A stretch of DNA of 64,000 bases, from NCBI RefSeq assembly GCF_014838715.1, contig NZ_CP061947.1, positions 6,252,001-6,316,000 on the forward strand. Reading direction: 5' to 3'. Both the position numbers and the translations under genes were made by a program. The DNA is from Algoriphagus sp. Y33. Its GTDB lineage: Bacteria > Bacteroidota > Bacteroidia > Cytophagales > Cyclobacteriaceae. The notes below the pieces were generated by a model, which was given only the letters and a program-made list of their open reading frames with translations, had not been told where the DNA came from and did no database searches. Shown piece after piece: positions 1-8,206 of the stretch (positions are counted from its first letter, which is position 1; each line of letters begins with the position of its first letter).

Positions 1-2
1 AT

Positions 3-74
3 GCTGAAATAGGTAATTACTTGTATTTTGTGGGATTAAATGGCTATGATAATAGAAAATATTTATGGAGATAA
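3..74 (+). CDS. C-terminal end of a protein cut by the window edge
   Basis: The window opens inside a plus-strand reading frame. It gives 23 codons, ending YDNRKYLWR, and then a TAA. It converges on the minus-strand kinase gene that ends at 116. The fragment is too short to assign to a family. The frame is open and its composition looks protein-like, but without upstream sequence this could still be chance. Confidence 0.4.
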   Translation, partial: AEIGNYLYFVGLNGYDNRKYLWR

Positions 75-115
75 AAATCTGTTGGTAGTAGAAGTTTAAT
101 AAATAAGATTCTTGG

Positions 116-559
116 TTATTTGTAATTAATTGCATCTAAAATACAATTAAACCCTTCTTCCAGTGATGGTTTTTCATAACGGCTTAAATAACCTTCATGA
201 GAAATGACCCATTTTGAATGTTCCCCTTGTGGTTTTTGTGATAGTGGTCTATTGAGAGTTTCGTCATTTCCTTGCCCAAAATCAATTGCGACTAATTTCT
301 GTCCATAGGTTCTCGCATAGGACTTATATTTCTTTCGACTGTTTCTACAAATGTTATTTCCGTCAATAACCACCATTTCTCCTTTGGAAAGATGTTTATG
401 CAATTCTGAATAAAACTTTTCTTCTCGGTCTTCACTTGATAGTTGATGCCATTCATCTGGGCAAATGATTATTTCTTTATTTTTGAATTTCTCTTTTCTG
501 TATGTAGTTTTTCCAGTAGCTATGTTTCCTATTAAAATTATTAGCATTTTAAGTTTCAA
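116..559 (-). CDS. Small P-loop kinase, polynucleotide kinase / zeta-like AAA_33
   Basis: The 147-residue protein has a Walker A motif GNIATGKT at residues 11-18 directly after a hydrophobic first strand. A second strand ending VVIDGNN (around residues 63-69) has the form expected for the second nucleotide- or substrate-binding site. This layout is typical of small P-loop kinases such as the T4 polynucleotide kinase domain and zeta-toxin-like proteins, which phosphorylate a nucleic acid or small molecule. The substrate cannot be read from the sequence. Methionine 5 is an alternative start. The gene lies alone in an AT-rich accessory region, so repair, phage defence or toxin roles are all possible. 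Confidence 0.6.
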   Translation of the reverse strand: MKLKMLIILIGNIATGKTTYRKEKFKNKEIIICPDEWHQLSSEDREEKFYSELHKHLSKGEMVVIDGNNICRNSRKKYKSYARTYGQKLVAIDFGQGNDETLNRPLSQKPQGEHSKWVISHEGYLSRYEKPSLEEGFNCILDAINYK

Positions 560-746
560 TTTATTTAGTTGGAATACATTACAATCTTAATTTTGAAGGA
601 TCGGTTTATTTGATGTTTTAGTGTTTTTGTGTCAATGAAAATTATCCCTGATAGTTAGAAAAACGAAACTGAATTTCTTGAGTCAATATTTGTTATTGTC
701 AAAAAGTGATTTACTTATGTGTTTGGGGACTCAATGCATAGATTTA

Positions 747-1907
747 TTAATTAAAGTATTCTTCGTGTAAATCGTTAAATAAACCATTGAAAAGGTTTTC
801 AATTTCAATTTCTGATAATTTTAACCTATGTTGATTTCTTTTAAACGTTTCCTTGTAATTATTAATCATTAAAACCAATTCATTTTGAGCCATCTGAATA
901 TTGAATAGATCAAATGGTCCATCTATTTCTTTTACCTTTTTATCTAATGCTTTTCGAATCTTTGCAGTGGCAATTTTTTTAACTTCTAGAATATTGGAAT
1001 TATCCATTGAATTGGATGGATAATCAATATTTTGAACATTTGAAAAAGATATAAGTCTGTCAATCTCTTCCTTCATTAATACAATTTCGTTTTCAATCTG
1101 TCTTTTTAAATTATCTCTTTTGTATTTTAACTTCTTGAGTTCATTATTTAGATTTTGAGTAGCAGCATCTATCTCATGCATTTTTTTAAGTTTTGATCTA
1201 AAGGGTTTCCAAGATTTAACATTATCTAAAGATTGTTTTGCTTCTTGAAATGAATAGTCAGTATATGACGAAAAAATAACAGAGTAGTCGAAACATTTGT
1301 AATACTTTACGGAATCAGTAGTGTCAATTTTAGAAAGTTCATCAATATTAACTGATAAGTAATATTCTAAATTTTCTTCTCTCGAATTGATTTTTATGTC
1401 TAAGGATTGAGCAAGCTCAAATATCTTTTGACTTTCTTTATATAGTTGATTGTTAATATCTACTAGATTGTAAAATTTTTTTAGAATCAAGATAATTTCT
1501 ATAATTCTACTTAGAATTTTTGTGTATTCTGACTTTAAGGAAAAAGAGTTTATTGATTTATATGAATAGGTTTTTGTTTTGCTAATATACTCATGGTGTG
1601 TAAAGTCTATAGCGTCTAATATTTTTGCAAAAGACATGTATGTAAACTCACTCGTTATTTTCCATTTATTTTCATCATTGATAGCTGAAGAGCTATTTAT
1701 GACATTCATCTTATGATAGTTTTCTAGTACTAATTTACAAGCATAATCAGTCTTTATGAAACAAGAGTTAGATAATTCTTTGTGAATGTTTGTTCCAACA
1801 GAGTTTAAGAGAATAGCAAATCCGTTTGAAGAGGAATATGGATCTTGGCCTCTCTCAACCTTTTCAATAATATTTGATATCTCATTGTAATACATTAAAT
1901 CCTCCAT
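747..1907 (-). CDS. Hypothetical protein with central coiled coil
   Basis: The 386-residue protein matches no family I recognise. It is rich in Lys, Asn, Ile and Ser and predicted mostly helical, with a strong coiled coil at about residues 238-290 and no signal peptide or membrane segment. Two starts compete. The ATG at 1907 is preceded by AATTACAAACAT, a motif shared with the five leader elements described elsewhere. The ATG at 1895 (residue 5) has GGAGG six bases upstream, which is unusual in this phylum. The codon use is markedly AT-rich, suggesting transfer. It stands alone between two short accessory genes. Confidence 0.55.
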   Translation of the reverse strand: MEDLMYYNEISNIIEKVERGQDPYSSSNGFAILLNSVGTNIHKELSNSCFIKTDYACKLVLENYHKMNVINSSSAINDENKWKITSEFTYMSFAKILDAIDFTHHEYISKTKTYSYKSINSFSLKSEYTKILSRIIEIILILKKFYNLVDINNQLYKESQKIFELAQSLDIKINSREENLEYYLSVNIDELSKIDTTDSVKYYKCFDYSVIFSSYTDYSFQEAKQSLDNVKSWKPFRSKLKKMHEIDAATQNLNNELKKLKYKRDNLKRQIENEIVLMKEEIDRLISFSNVQNIDYPSNSMDNSNILEVKKIATAKIRKALDKKVKEIDGPFDLFNIQMAQNELVLMINNYKETFKRNQHRLKLSEIEIENLFNGLFNDLHEEYFN

Positions 1908-2033
1908 ATGTTTGTAATTAACGAGTCTGGAATGCTTTTTAATTTTCGGGTTCTGTAAGAAATGATAGTATTATAGATGGTTCCAGTTGTAGTAGTTGCA
2001 TTTTAAGTGGTTTTTGGATTAATTTGATTGATA

Positions 2034-2273
2034 TTACTGACTATTATGCCAATCTATAAACTTAGATAAATCAGAGGTTGTTAATACCCCTGTGTTTTTA
2101 GCATTATTAGGAAAAATTATATCTACTTCTCCAGTTAAAGAAAGATTAACAAGATATGGCCTTTCCCCAACCTTGCCATATCTAAAATCAGTTGATATTA
2201 GTTTTCCAGAGTTATTCTCCAATATAGTTTTAGTATTATATCCAAGGTTAATTAAATCTTTCTTAGTTGTCAT
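2034..2273 (-). CDS. Small hypothetical protein, start uncertain
   Basis: A 79-residue reading frame starts at the ATG at 2273. The frame stays open upstream to a TTG at 2366, but the extension (TFAFLDGGIEV) does not resemble a normal N-terminus and may come from a broken neighbour. The mature part has a mixed alpha/beta look, with DFRYGKVGERPYLVNLSLTG in the middle, and has no known motif. An opposite-strand frame at 2092-2388 has less natural composition. It may be a remnant of a longer gene in this eroded zone. Confidence 0.35.
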   Translation of the reverse strand: MTTKKDLINLGYNTKTILENNSGKLISTDFRYGKVGERPYLVNLSLTGEVDIIFPNNAKNTGVLTTSDLSKFIDWHNSQ

Positions 2274-2778
2274 GATAGTTTTTTTATTTCTGATTAAATT
2301 ACAGACCTCTATTCCTCCATCAAGGAACGCAAATGTCGAGGGCATCCCCGAATTCGACGTAGTCAAGTTAATGCATGGGGTGTGTTAGTTTTCAACTATA
2401 CTCTTCTATTCCTCCCAGTTTGTATTTGGCTAGTGGTTTCAATTTATCATTAATCTTCATTATTTAGCACTCTATGCCCTGAATATTTTTTTCTTGGTAA
2501 ATTCCCTGAGACCTCTTCACCAAAAACGGAATAATGAATGGCCTTTTAAGAGTACAAGATGAGGTAATATGCATCCCAAGTGCTAAGCATTTTTGAGAAG
2601 TAAGTAGTCGTGTCGATATTCTTGAGAGCTAAGACTTTTTGCTCAGATGGATCGTCCAAAATTCTTTTTTGGTTGTAAGGAGGAGATACCTATGAAGCAA
2701 TAATTCCAATCAAATTTTTATCACAATTACTCGGATTTAAAATCTTATGAGCCGCTGCGTCTAAACAAAGGATGTTTT
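2274..2778. other. Eroded intergenic stretch
   Basis: Apart from the in-frame upstream extension of the preceding gene, I see only a 22-codon minus-strand frame at 2392-2460 (ATG to TGA, ending LGGIEEYS), which may be the front of a gene broken by deletion. No promoter, RNA or complete gene is recognised. The sequence looks like decayed accessory DNA. Confidence 0.4.
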
Positions 2779-3160
2779 TTATTTCTTATTCAACTTCAAT
2801 ACCGTAATCTCCGGCCATATCCCCACCCGGCCAGGAAAGGCCAAGAATCCAAATCCACGGTTGACATGTAAGTATTGGCCTAGTTCTTCGTACAGTCCAG
2901 CCCATTTAGGATAGCGAAGGGAGGCCGGGCTCCATTTGATAAAACCGGGGATCTCGATCCCAAACTGCATTCCGTGGGTATGTCCACTCAAGGTGAGATG
3001 GATAAATTTGGGGAAATTTTTCACCTGCTCATCAAAGTGGGAAGGATCGTGGCTCATCAGGATTTTAAAGCTTTTATCGCTTAGGTTTGCTGCGGCTTTC
3101 TGTAAGTCTCCGTATTGCCCAAATACTTTACCCCAATTCTCCACCCCGATCAGGTCAATT
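2779..3160 (-). pseudogene. Metallophosphoesterase 3' fragment (copy B)
   Basis: This is a near-copy of the last third of the intact metallophosphoesterase gene at 6512-7726, covering residues from about 280 to the stop. It keeps the metal-binding HDPSH and GHTH motifs but has lost the N-terminal two thirds, including the DIH, GDLVNN and GNHD motifs needed for the binuclear metal site. By eye it is about nine-tenths identical to the intact copy over 380 bases. Homology stops abruptly near 3160, where the toxin-antitoxin promoter region begins. An open frame starts at an internal Met, but a product could not be an active enzyme. Confidence 0.85.
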
Positions 3161-3189
3161 TTTCAAGATAATTTTTGAACTCTAATGCT

Positions 3190-3220
3190 TATATTTGTGT
3201 ATCTTATTGTGTATACAAAT
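3190..3220 (+). promoter_or_regulatory. Putative promoter/operator of the toxin-antitoxin pair
   Basis: TATATTTG at 3190-3197 matches the Bacteroidota -7 element TAnnTTTG. It overlaps an imperfect inverted repeat whose arms are ATTTGTGTAT (3193-3202) and GTATACAAAT (3211-3220). Type II antitoxins usually autoregulate at such sites. A correctly spaced -33 TTTG is not evident, so the promoter call is tentative. Confidence 0.4.
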
Positions 3221-3230
3221 ATTAAAAACC

Positions 3231-3482
3231 ATGGTTGTAGTAAGCACTAGAGAATTTCGCCAAAATCTCAAAAAATATTTGGATTTGATTGATAAGAATG
3301 AGCGGGTTATCATTCAGAGAGGCAAGGATAAAATTTATGAACTATCAAACAATGTGAAAAATGATCGCTTCTTTGATGATCCTGCAATTCAAGAGCGGAT
3401 ATCAAAAAGCATTCAGTCCTACAATGAAGGTAAAACGGTAAAGTTAACTGACGATCAATTGAAGGAACTTCTTGGCTTATGA
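3231..3482 (+). CDS. Phd/YefM-like antitoxin
   Basis: The 83-residue antitoxin begins at the ATG at 3231; the upstream in-frame ATG at 3195 lies inside the likely operator and is not used here. The N-terminal VVVSTREFRQNLKKYLDLID is the Phd/YefM DNA-binding fold signature, in which the antitoxin dimer binds its own operator. The C-terminal half is charged and probably disordered, and would wrap the toxin. The stop overlaps the toxin start (ATGA), indicating translational coupling. It sits between two broken copies of the metallophosphoesterase 3' end, so it probably arrived as an insert. Confidence 0.85.
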   Translation: MVVVSTREFRQNLKKYLDLIDKNERVIIQRGKDKIYELSNNVKNDRFFDDPAIQERISKSIQSYNEGKTVKLTDDQLKELLGL

Positions 3483-3757
3483 TTTTTGAGATTGTTTTCA
3501 CTTCAGAAGCATTGGAAGATATTGAGAAACTAAAGAAAACTGGCAACAAAATTCTAATAAAGAAGCTGTTCACATTAATCCAAGAACTAAAAGTACACCC
3601 CGAAACAGGCAAGGGTAAACCCGAAAAACTTAAATACTACCAGCAGAACACCTGGTCGAGAAGGATCGACAGAAAGCACAGGCTTGTTTACCTCATAGAC
3701 GGTTCTAAGATTGTAGTAACGGTTTTAGGTGCTTATGGCCATTATGACGATAAATAA
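3479..3757 (+). CDS. YoeB/Txe family mRNA interferase toxin
   Basis: The 92-residue toxin belongs to the YoeB/Txe branch of the RelE fold, which cleaves mRNA in the ribosomal A site. The signature HPETGKGKPEKLKYY is followed by WSRRIDRKHRLVYL and a final GHYDDK. These supply the conserved Glu, Arg and C-terminal His of YoeB-type active sites. The length is close to the usual 84-92 residues and nothing is missing, so the module looks functional. Its start overlaps the antitoxin stop by four bases. Confidence 0.9.
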   Translation: MIFEIVFTSEALEDIEKLKKTGNKILIKKLFTLIQELKVHPETGKGKPEKLKYYQQNTWSRRIDRKHRLVYLIDGSKIVVTVLGAYGHYDDK

Positions 3758-3924
3758 AGCTCATCTTCCACTGTTTATTTTTATGGTCGCATTGAATCTA
3801 ACATTTTGATAATTGTGCCAGTTTGGCTTAGCCGAAAATAACCCCGTCTTGTCGGGTAGGCAAAAGGCCAAGACTCCAGCAAAGCTTCATACTAACCTCA
3901 CCTAAAAATACCCTCAAGCCTAGA

Positions 3925-4107
3925 CTACTGCTTCCTCTTCAACTTCAACACCGTAATCTCTGACCAGATTCCGACCCGACTAGGAAAGGACAAAAAACCA
4001 AACCCACGGTTGACATGGAGGTAGCGGCCTAGTTCTTCGTATAGTCTGGCACATTTTGGGTATTGGAGATAAGCCTTTCCCCTCTTGATAAATCCGGGTA
4101 ATAATCC
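3925..4107 (-). pseudogene. Metallophosphoesterase 3' fragment (copy C)
   Basis: Reading the minus strand from 4107 gives about 60 codons that align with the C-terminus of the intact metallophosphoesterase: LYEELGRYLHVNRGFGF, then RVGIWSEITVLKLKRKQ and a stop. It is more diverged than copy B, including changes around its own stop codon, so it probably derives from a separate paralogue. Nothing upstream of residue 345 of the parent gene remains. The rest of 3758-4229 holds no recognisable gene. Confidence 0.8.
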
Positions 4108-4229
4108 TTTGCTTTACGAACGGCTGTATGCAGCCTGTGCCAAGAAGCAGGAGACGGTGGTCATAAATATGTGAGGCGCAGCGTGAGCTTTACAGCTCAC
4201 TGTCGTCCATTCTACCTGCAAAGTGTTTT

Positions 4230-4517
4230 TTACATCTGAAGACTCAAATTGATTTTAGCTCCCAAAGCATTAAAGATTCGCATCACGGTCTCAAAAGTTA
4301 CATTTCCGGTGCTATTTTCCAATCTTGATATTTGAGCTTTTTTTACACCTACCAACTCTCCCAGTTGTTCTTGTGTTAGTTTTCGTTCTTTACGGGCAGT
4401 TTTAATCATATCTCCTATGAGTTCAAGTTTTAATTCAAACTCATATTCATCTCTTTCTTTTGCGCCCTTTTCCCCGATTAAAAGGTCTTCTGCTTCGTCT
4501 AATTTGTAGCTCTTCAT
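4230..4517 (-). CDS. HigA-like XRE antitoxin, orphaned
   Basis: The 95-residue protein carries an XRE helix-turn-helix at about residues 32-80 (ARKERKLTQEQLGELVGVKK, then ISRLENS). Its N-terminal segment is like those of HigA-type antitoxins paired with RelE-fold HigB toxins. The ATG overlaps the stop of the toxin remnant upstream, the usual higBA order. Only about 20 toxin codons survive, so the antitoxin is now orphaned and can act only as an autoregulator, or against toxins encoded elsewhere such as the pair at 49 kb. Confidence 0.8.
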   Translation of the reverse strand: MKSYKLDEAEDLLIGEKGAKERDEYEFELKLELIGDMIKTARKERKLTQEQLGELVGVKKAQISRLENSTGNVTFETVMRIFNALGAKINLSLQM

Positions 4518-4573
4518 CTCTTTTTACTTTTTAGGTAATTCGTTCTAATCTTGTCGGCTTTCTCAATTTCGTT
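4514..4573 (-). pseudogene. HigB toxin C-terminal remnant
   Basis: Directly upstream of the HigA-like gene, the minus strand encodes NEIEKADKIRTNYLKSKKR and then TGA, overlapping the antitoxin ATG. The pattern EIEKAxxIRxxY is the usual C-terminal helix of RelE-fold HigB toxins; the intact toxin at 49012-49341 ends with a similar VEIERAIRLRKEYY. An in-frame TAG lies three codons upstream of this stretch, so the toxin core has been lost. Confidence 0.75.
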
Positions 4574-4720
4574 ATATGTAAACTATTTAAAGGTTTTAAC
4601 ACGTACTTCTTTCCCGAGATTCGGGGTAAGGTAGTGGGATAGCCTGATTCGTCCTAAAAAAGTATACAGATTTTAGACACCTCCTAGGTGACACGGATTA
4701 CAAATTCCAACCAACAGATA

Positions 4721-4815
4721 CTACTTCCTCCTCAACTTCAGCACCGTAATCTCCAGCCAAATCCCAACCCTGCCTGGAAAGGCCAAAAATCCAACCCCAC
4801 GGTTTACATGTAAAG
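4721..4815 (-). pseudogene. Metallophosphoesterase 3' fragment (copy D)
   Basis: The minus strand encodes about 31 codons, LHVNRGVGFLAFPGRVGIW then EITVLKLRRK and a stop, aligning with the last residues of the intact metallophosphoesterase. It lies between the orphan HigA region and the DUF4143 ATPase. Its homology to the other copies begins at the C-terminal codons, as in copies B and C. Confidence 0.75.
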
Positions 4816-4853
4816 ATTAGGGAATAAGTGGTTTTCTGAACTATCTACAAGCT

Positions 4854-6200
4854 TTATTGAATAAACCAATCCAAATATTCTTTGATTCTCGTCCCTAGAT
4901 AATAGGGTAGATTAAGCAGTCTATAAGCTTTACCCGAAGGAGTAGATGTCTCTTCGATTCTCAATTCACCTCCATAGATCCTTATGGCAAAACCATGGTC
5001 ACAGGCATCGATAAATTGATGTAGCGAGCGAAGAGAACCTGTGGCACCGGATTTGATTTCAATAGGTATAGCCCAGCCTTGATATGGGATTACCAAATCT
5101 ACTTCTGCACTGGACTGCCTTTTCTCACGCACCCAAAAGTTAGGTTTGTGATCGGTCAGGTGGGTGGTCGAGATTAATTCTTGCGTGATAAGATGGGGAA
5201 TCAGCGCACCTTTATAGGCTTGGCTCAAGTCTTCCATCCGCAGCATCTGCCCCTGTATACCTAGGGAATAGTTGATCAAGCCAGTGTCAAGGAATTGGAT
5301 TCGGGGAGATTTTTTCAAGTCGGGTTGAAGCGGTGGAGCTAGATCTGTAGTTGGGTAAATCAACCGCATGACCTTCGCTTCTTCCAGAATGCGGAAAGAT
5401 TCTCCGATTTCTCTAGACCTGTAATTGGAATTGCCGAAGCCTTGGAATTTGACACGTTGATCTAAGGCTACATATGCCGAATTCATCAAATGGCGGATGA
5501 TTTTACGCTCATTTTCATTGCTGCTGTACTTTTCAATATCTGATTTATAAGCACTCCAAATACTTTCATAAATGGGCGGCAAGTCGGCAAGATTTTGCTT
5601 TTCTACATCTGCTTTGATGATTTCGGGCATCCCGCCTATGATGGCATAACGATGAAATAAATTCATCAACGTCTTATGGGCAAAGGGTTTTAACGGTACT
5701 TGTGTGAATTGTTCCAATGCAGCTTTTTGGCCAATGGCCTCGAGGTACTCATGGAAATTCATCGGGTAGAGATACAGAAATTCAACCCTTCCCACAGGAA
5801 AACTCTTGACTTCTTTTAAGGCGAATTCTAAAAGTGATCCGGCTGCGATGATGGGCATTTCAGGCATTTCCTCATAAAAATAGCGGAGCAATTGTATGGA
5901 CTTGGGAGATTCCTGAATTTCATCTAGAAAAAGTAACGTATTAGAAAGATTGGTTGATGGTAAATTCTTGCTGACCAATATCGCCTCAACGATTGTTTTG
6001 ACATCATCGAAGTCTTCGAAGAAAGACCGGTCACTCATTTTTTCGAAGTTTAGCAAAATCGCATTCGGGAAGCTTTTTGCGAAATGCTTGACCAGAGTTG
6101 TCTTTCCAACCTGTCGGGCGCCCCGTATAATAAGTGGCTTCCTTTCTGATTTTGATTTCCAGGATATTAATGTGTTGTAAATCTGTCTATTGAAGCTCAT
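4854..6200 (-). CDS. AAA_14 / DUF4143 ATPase
   Basis: The 448-residue cytoplasmic protein has Walker A GARQVGKT (residues 27-34) and Walker B LLFLDEIQ (89-96), followed by AAGSLLEF and the VEFLYLYPM segment typical of AAA_14 proteins. The C-terminal DUF4143 half contains AEVDLVIP and IPIEIKSG, a PD-(D/E)xK-like nuclease pattern. This family is common in Bacteroidota and archaea, is often strain-variable, and has no settled function; defence or selfish-element roles have been suggested. The gene is full length. Four phased direct repeats lie directly upstream of its start. Confidence 0.85.
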   Translation of the reverse strand: MSFNRQIYNTLISWKSKSERKPLIIRGARQVGKTTLVKHFAKSFPNAILLNFEKMSDRSFFEDFDDVKTIVEAILVSKNLPSTNLSNTLLFLDEIQESPKSIQLLRYFYEEMPEMPIIAAGSLLEFALKEVKSFPVGRVEFLYLYPMNFHEYLEAIGQKAALEQFTQVPLKPFAHKTLMNLFHRYAIIGGMPEIIKADVEKQNLADLPPIYESIWSAYKSDIEKYSSNENERKIIRHLMNSAYVALDQRVKFQGFGNSNYRSREIGESFRILEEAKVMRLIYPTTDLAPPLQPDLKKSPRIQFLDTGLINYSLGIQGQMLRMEDLSQAYKGALIPHLITQELISTTHLTDHKPNFWVREKRQSSAEVDLVIPYQGWAIPIEIKSGATGSLRSLHQFIDACDHGFAIRIYGGELRIEETSTPSGKAYRLLNLPYYLGTRIKEYLDWFIQ

Positions 6201-6214
6201 TTATGATTTGTGTT

Positions 6215-6328
6215 GTCACAAAGTAAAGGTATTTTTTGTAATTTTTTGTAACAAAGTAATGGTAAATTTAGTAATTACTGTCTCAAAGTAAGGGCATTTT
6301 TCATAAAATTTCGTAACAAAGTCAGGGC
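6215..6328 (-). repeat. Four phased 16-bp direct repeats upstream of the ATPase
   Basis: Sixteen-base units of the form GTNNCAAAGTNANGGY (plus strand) begin at 6215, 6248, 6280 and 6313, so the period is 33, 32 and 33 bases, about three helical turns. The spacers are AT-rich. The array sits just upstream of the ATPase start at 6200. It has the look of an operator or iteron array bound on one face of the helix. The rest of the 6201-6511 gap holds no gene. Confidence 0.7.
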
Positions 6329-6511
6329 AAATGATAGTTGGGCGATAGCCATCCTTAGTCTGCGTAGTGTTGGGATGGAATTGGGAATCCCACTTGATTT
6401 GGGCATGGGAATTATCTAAGCTTTTATCTCATATACCTGAATCTGTAATCCTTGATGTATGCTTAGGGAAGCAAATATGGACAGTCAGAGGAGTCTAAAG
6501 GAATGTAGCTT

Positions 6512-7726
6512 TTATTTCTTTTTAAGTTTCAGCACCGTAATCTCAGGCCAAATGCCAACCCGACCAGGGAAGGCCAAGAATCCAAATCCACGGTTGACAT
6601 GTAAGTATTGGCCTAGTTCTTCATACAGTCCAGCCCATTTCGGATAGCGAAGAGAAGCCGGGCTCCATTTGATAAAACCGGGGATCTCGATCCCAAACTG
6701 CATTCCGTGGGTATGTCCACTCAAGGTGAGATGGATGAGTTGGGAGAAATTTTTCACCTGCTCATCAAAATGTGAAGGATCGTGGCTCATCAAGATTTTA
6801 AAGCTTTTATCGCTGAGATTTGCTGCGGCTTTCTGTAAGTCTCCGTATTGCCCAAATCCCTTTCCCCAATTCTCTACACCAATCAGGTCTATGCTGGCTC
6901 CGGATTTTGTGATTTTTACATGTTCGTTGCGTAAGAGGGTAAAGCCTAATTCTTCCTGGATTTCGTAGAGACGCTGCAGATTCGCTTCTTTGGCCTCCTG
7001 ACTTGGCCAAGATATATAGTCCCCATAGTCATGGTTTCCTAAAATGGAATACTTTCCCATGGGGGCTTTCAGCTTTTTGAACGTGTCAATCCAGGGTTCC
7101 ATTTCTTTCGCTTGGTTGTTGACCAGATCTCCGGTAAATAGGATCACATCTGATGCTTGTTGGTTGATCAGATCAATGCCGTATTCCAGTTTCTTTTTAT
7201 TGTCAAAACTTCCGGAATGGATGTCTGAGATCTGGGTGATCGTAAAGCCGTCAAATTCTACTGGCAGATCGTCAAATTCCAGGGTATGATTGATTACTCG
7301 GTAGCGGTATTTGCCTACCAAAACCCCGTGCAGGATTCCCAGAAATGGAACTGTGGATAGTGCTAAGGCGGCTTGGCTGACAAATTTTCTGCGATCCGGA
7401 AGAAAATCGCCTTCCTGATTGCCGGCGACAGAATAAAATATTCCCGTAAGAAAACGTAAGATATCTTCTCCAAACATAAAGCCCAGAACGATGAGTTTTG
7501 GGATCAATGACAAAACCAATAGGGAGATCATTCTTCCGAAGTTCGGACCGGGATTACCCCGGCTGAAGATCAGAAATCCATAGGCTACAAAGAGATAAAC
7601 GAAAACAGAAAAGATCCAAAATCCGATCTTAATCCAGTTTTGCTCGGGAAATACGGTTTTAAAAGCCTGATAAGAATACCAGTCGATTAGAAATACGAAG
7701 ACTAGGAGGATTACAATGCGGATCAA
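6512..7726 (-). CDS. Membrane-anchored metallophosphoesterase (YkuE/YaeI-like)
   Basis: The 404-residue protein has hydrophobic segments near residues 4-22, 33-55 and 68-90 and another at about 115-135 after DRRK, placing the catalytic domain outside the cytoplasm. The calcineurin-like metal-binding motifs are complete: DIHSG (168-172), GDLVNN (199-204), GNHD (230-233), HDPSH (315-319) and GHTH (337-340). Relatives hydrolyse phosphodiesters or phospholipid head groups; the substrate here is unknown. The frame opens at a TTG with no nearby ATG, so the start is uncertain. Three broken copies of its 3' end lie downstream. Confidence 0.85.
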   Translation of the reverse strand: MIRIVILLVFVFLIDWYSYQAFKTVFPEQNWIKIGFWIFSVFVYLFVAYGFLIFSRGNPGPNFGRMISLLVLSLIPKLIVLGFMFGEDILRFLTGIFYSVAGNQEGDFLPDRRKFVSQAALALSTVPFLGILHGVLVGKYRYRVINHTLEFDDLPVEFDGFTITQISDIHSGSFDNKKKLEYGIDLINQQASDVILFTGDLVNNQAKEMEPWIDTFKKLKAPMGKYSILGNHDYGDYISWPSQEAKEANLQRLYEIQEELGFTLLRNEHVKITKSGASIDLIGVENWGKGFGQYGDLQKAAANLSDKSFKILMSHDPSHFDEQVKNFSQLIHLTLSGHTHGMQFGIEIPGFIKWSPASLRYPKWAGLYEELGQYLHVNRGFGFLAFPGRVGIWPEITVLKLKKK

Positions 7727-8206
7727 TGGCGGAAGATTTTTTAAAACCAGAAAATATAAGATGACTAGCCGAGAGCTAAGGCAAACTAGTGCTATGCGTA
7801 AAATGTGTGGGGTAAACCTGACAGGTTTTGACTTAACACATTACTAGGATAAACCCTGTACGTAAAAACCACCTTCTTGGCTGAAATAGATGCAAGAATT
7901 TCTGCATCAAAAGTGGATAGGCAGGGTAGTCATTCTTGATGCTATAGTCTAATTTCTTTTTATGAAGAATAATTGATTATCGGCTAGTAAAAAGTTTACT
8001 GCAATACACTATCGGGTAAACACTGCATTGAGGTTACTCCTGTCTTTCGGGCAGGTGGGGAAGACGCCGGGTAAGCAAAGGAATTATGATAACTGGGATC
8101 GTTTGGGACAATCATATATTTCATTATTTCAACTCCTGACGATACTTTCATTTCTCTTTTTTGTTTCTTTGCGCCTGAAATAGTTGGAAGTCAGCCTAAC
8201 ATACCT
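7727..8206. other. Long intergenic region with small palindromes
   Basis: No gene is recognised. Two short inverted repeats are visible: AACCTGACAGGTT near 7814 and CCTGtctttcggGCAGG near 8038. Both resemble extragenic palindromes common in Cytophagales genomes. The promoter of the aminotransferase gene should lie near the right end, but no clear TAnnTTTG element was found. Confidence 0.4.

Noticed and set aside
2092..2388. Plus-strand 98-residue frame
   Set aside because: It lies opposite a minus-strand frame with more natural composition, has no good start context and contains no motif.
2779..4815. Integron-like cassette array with the metallophosphoesterase ends as attC sites
   Set aside because: The repeated ends are coding sequence of one gene family with different lengths and divergence, show no attC-type palindromes, and there is no integrase gene.
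6215..6328. CRISPR-like array with about 33-base period
   Set aside because: Only 16 bases per unit are conserved and imperfectly so, spacers are short AT-rich runs, and no cas genes are nearby. A phased operator array fits better.
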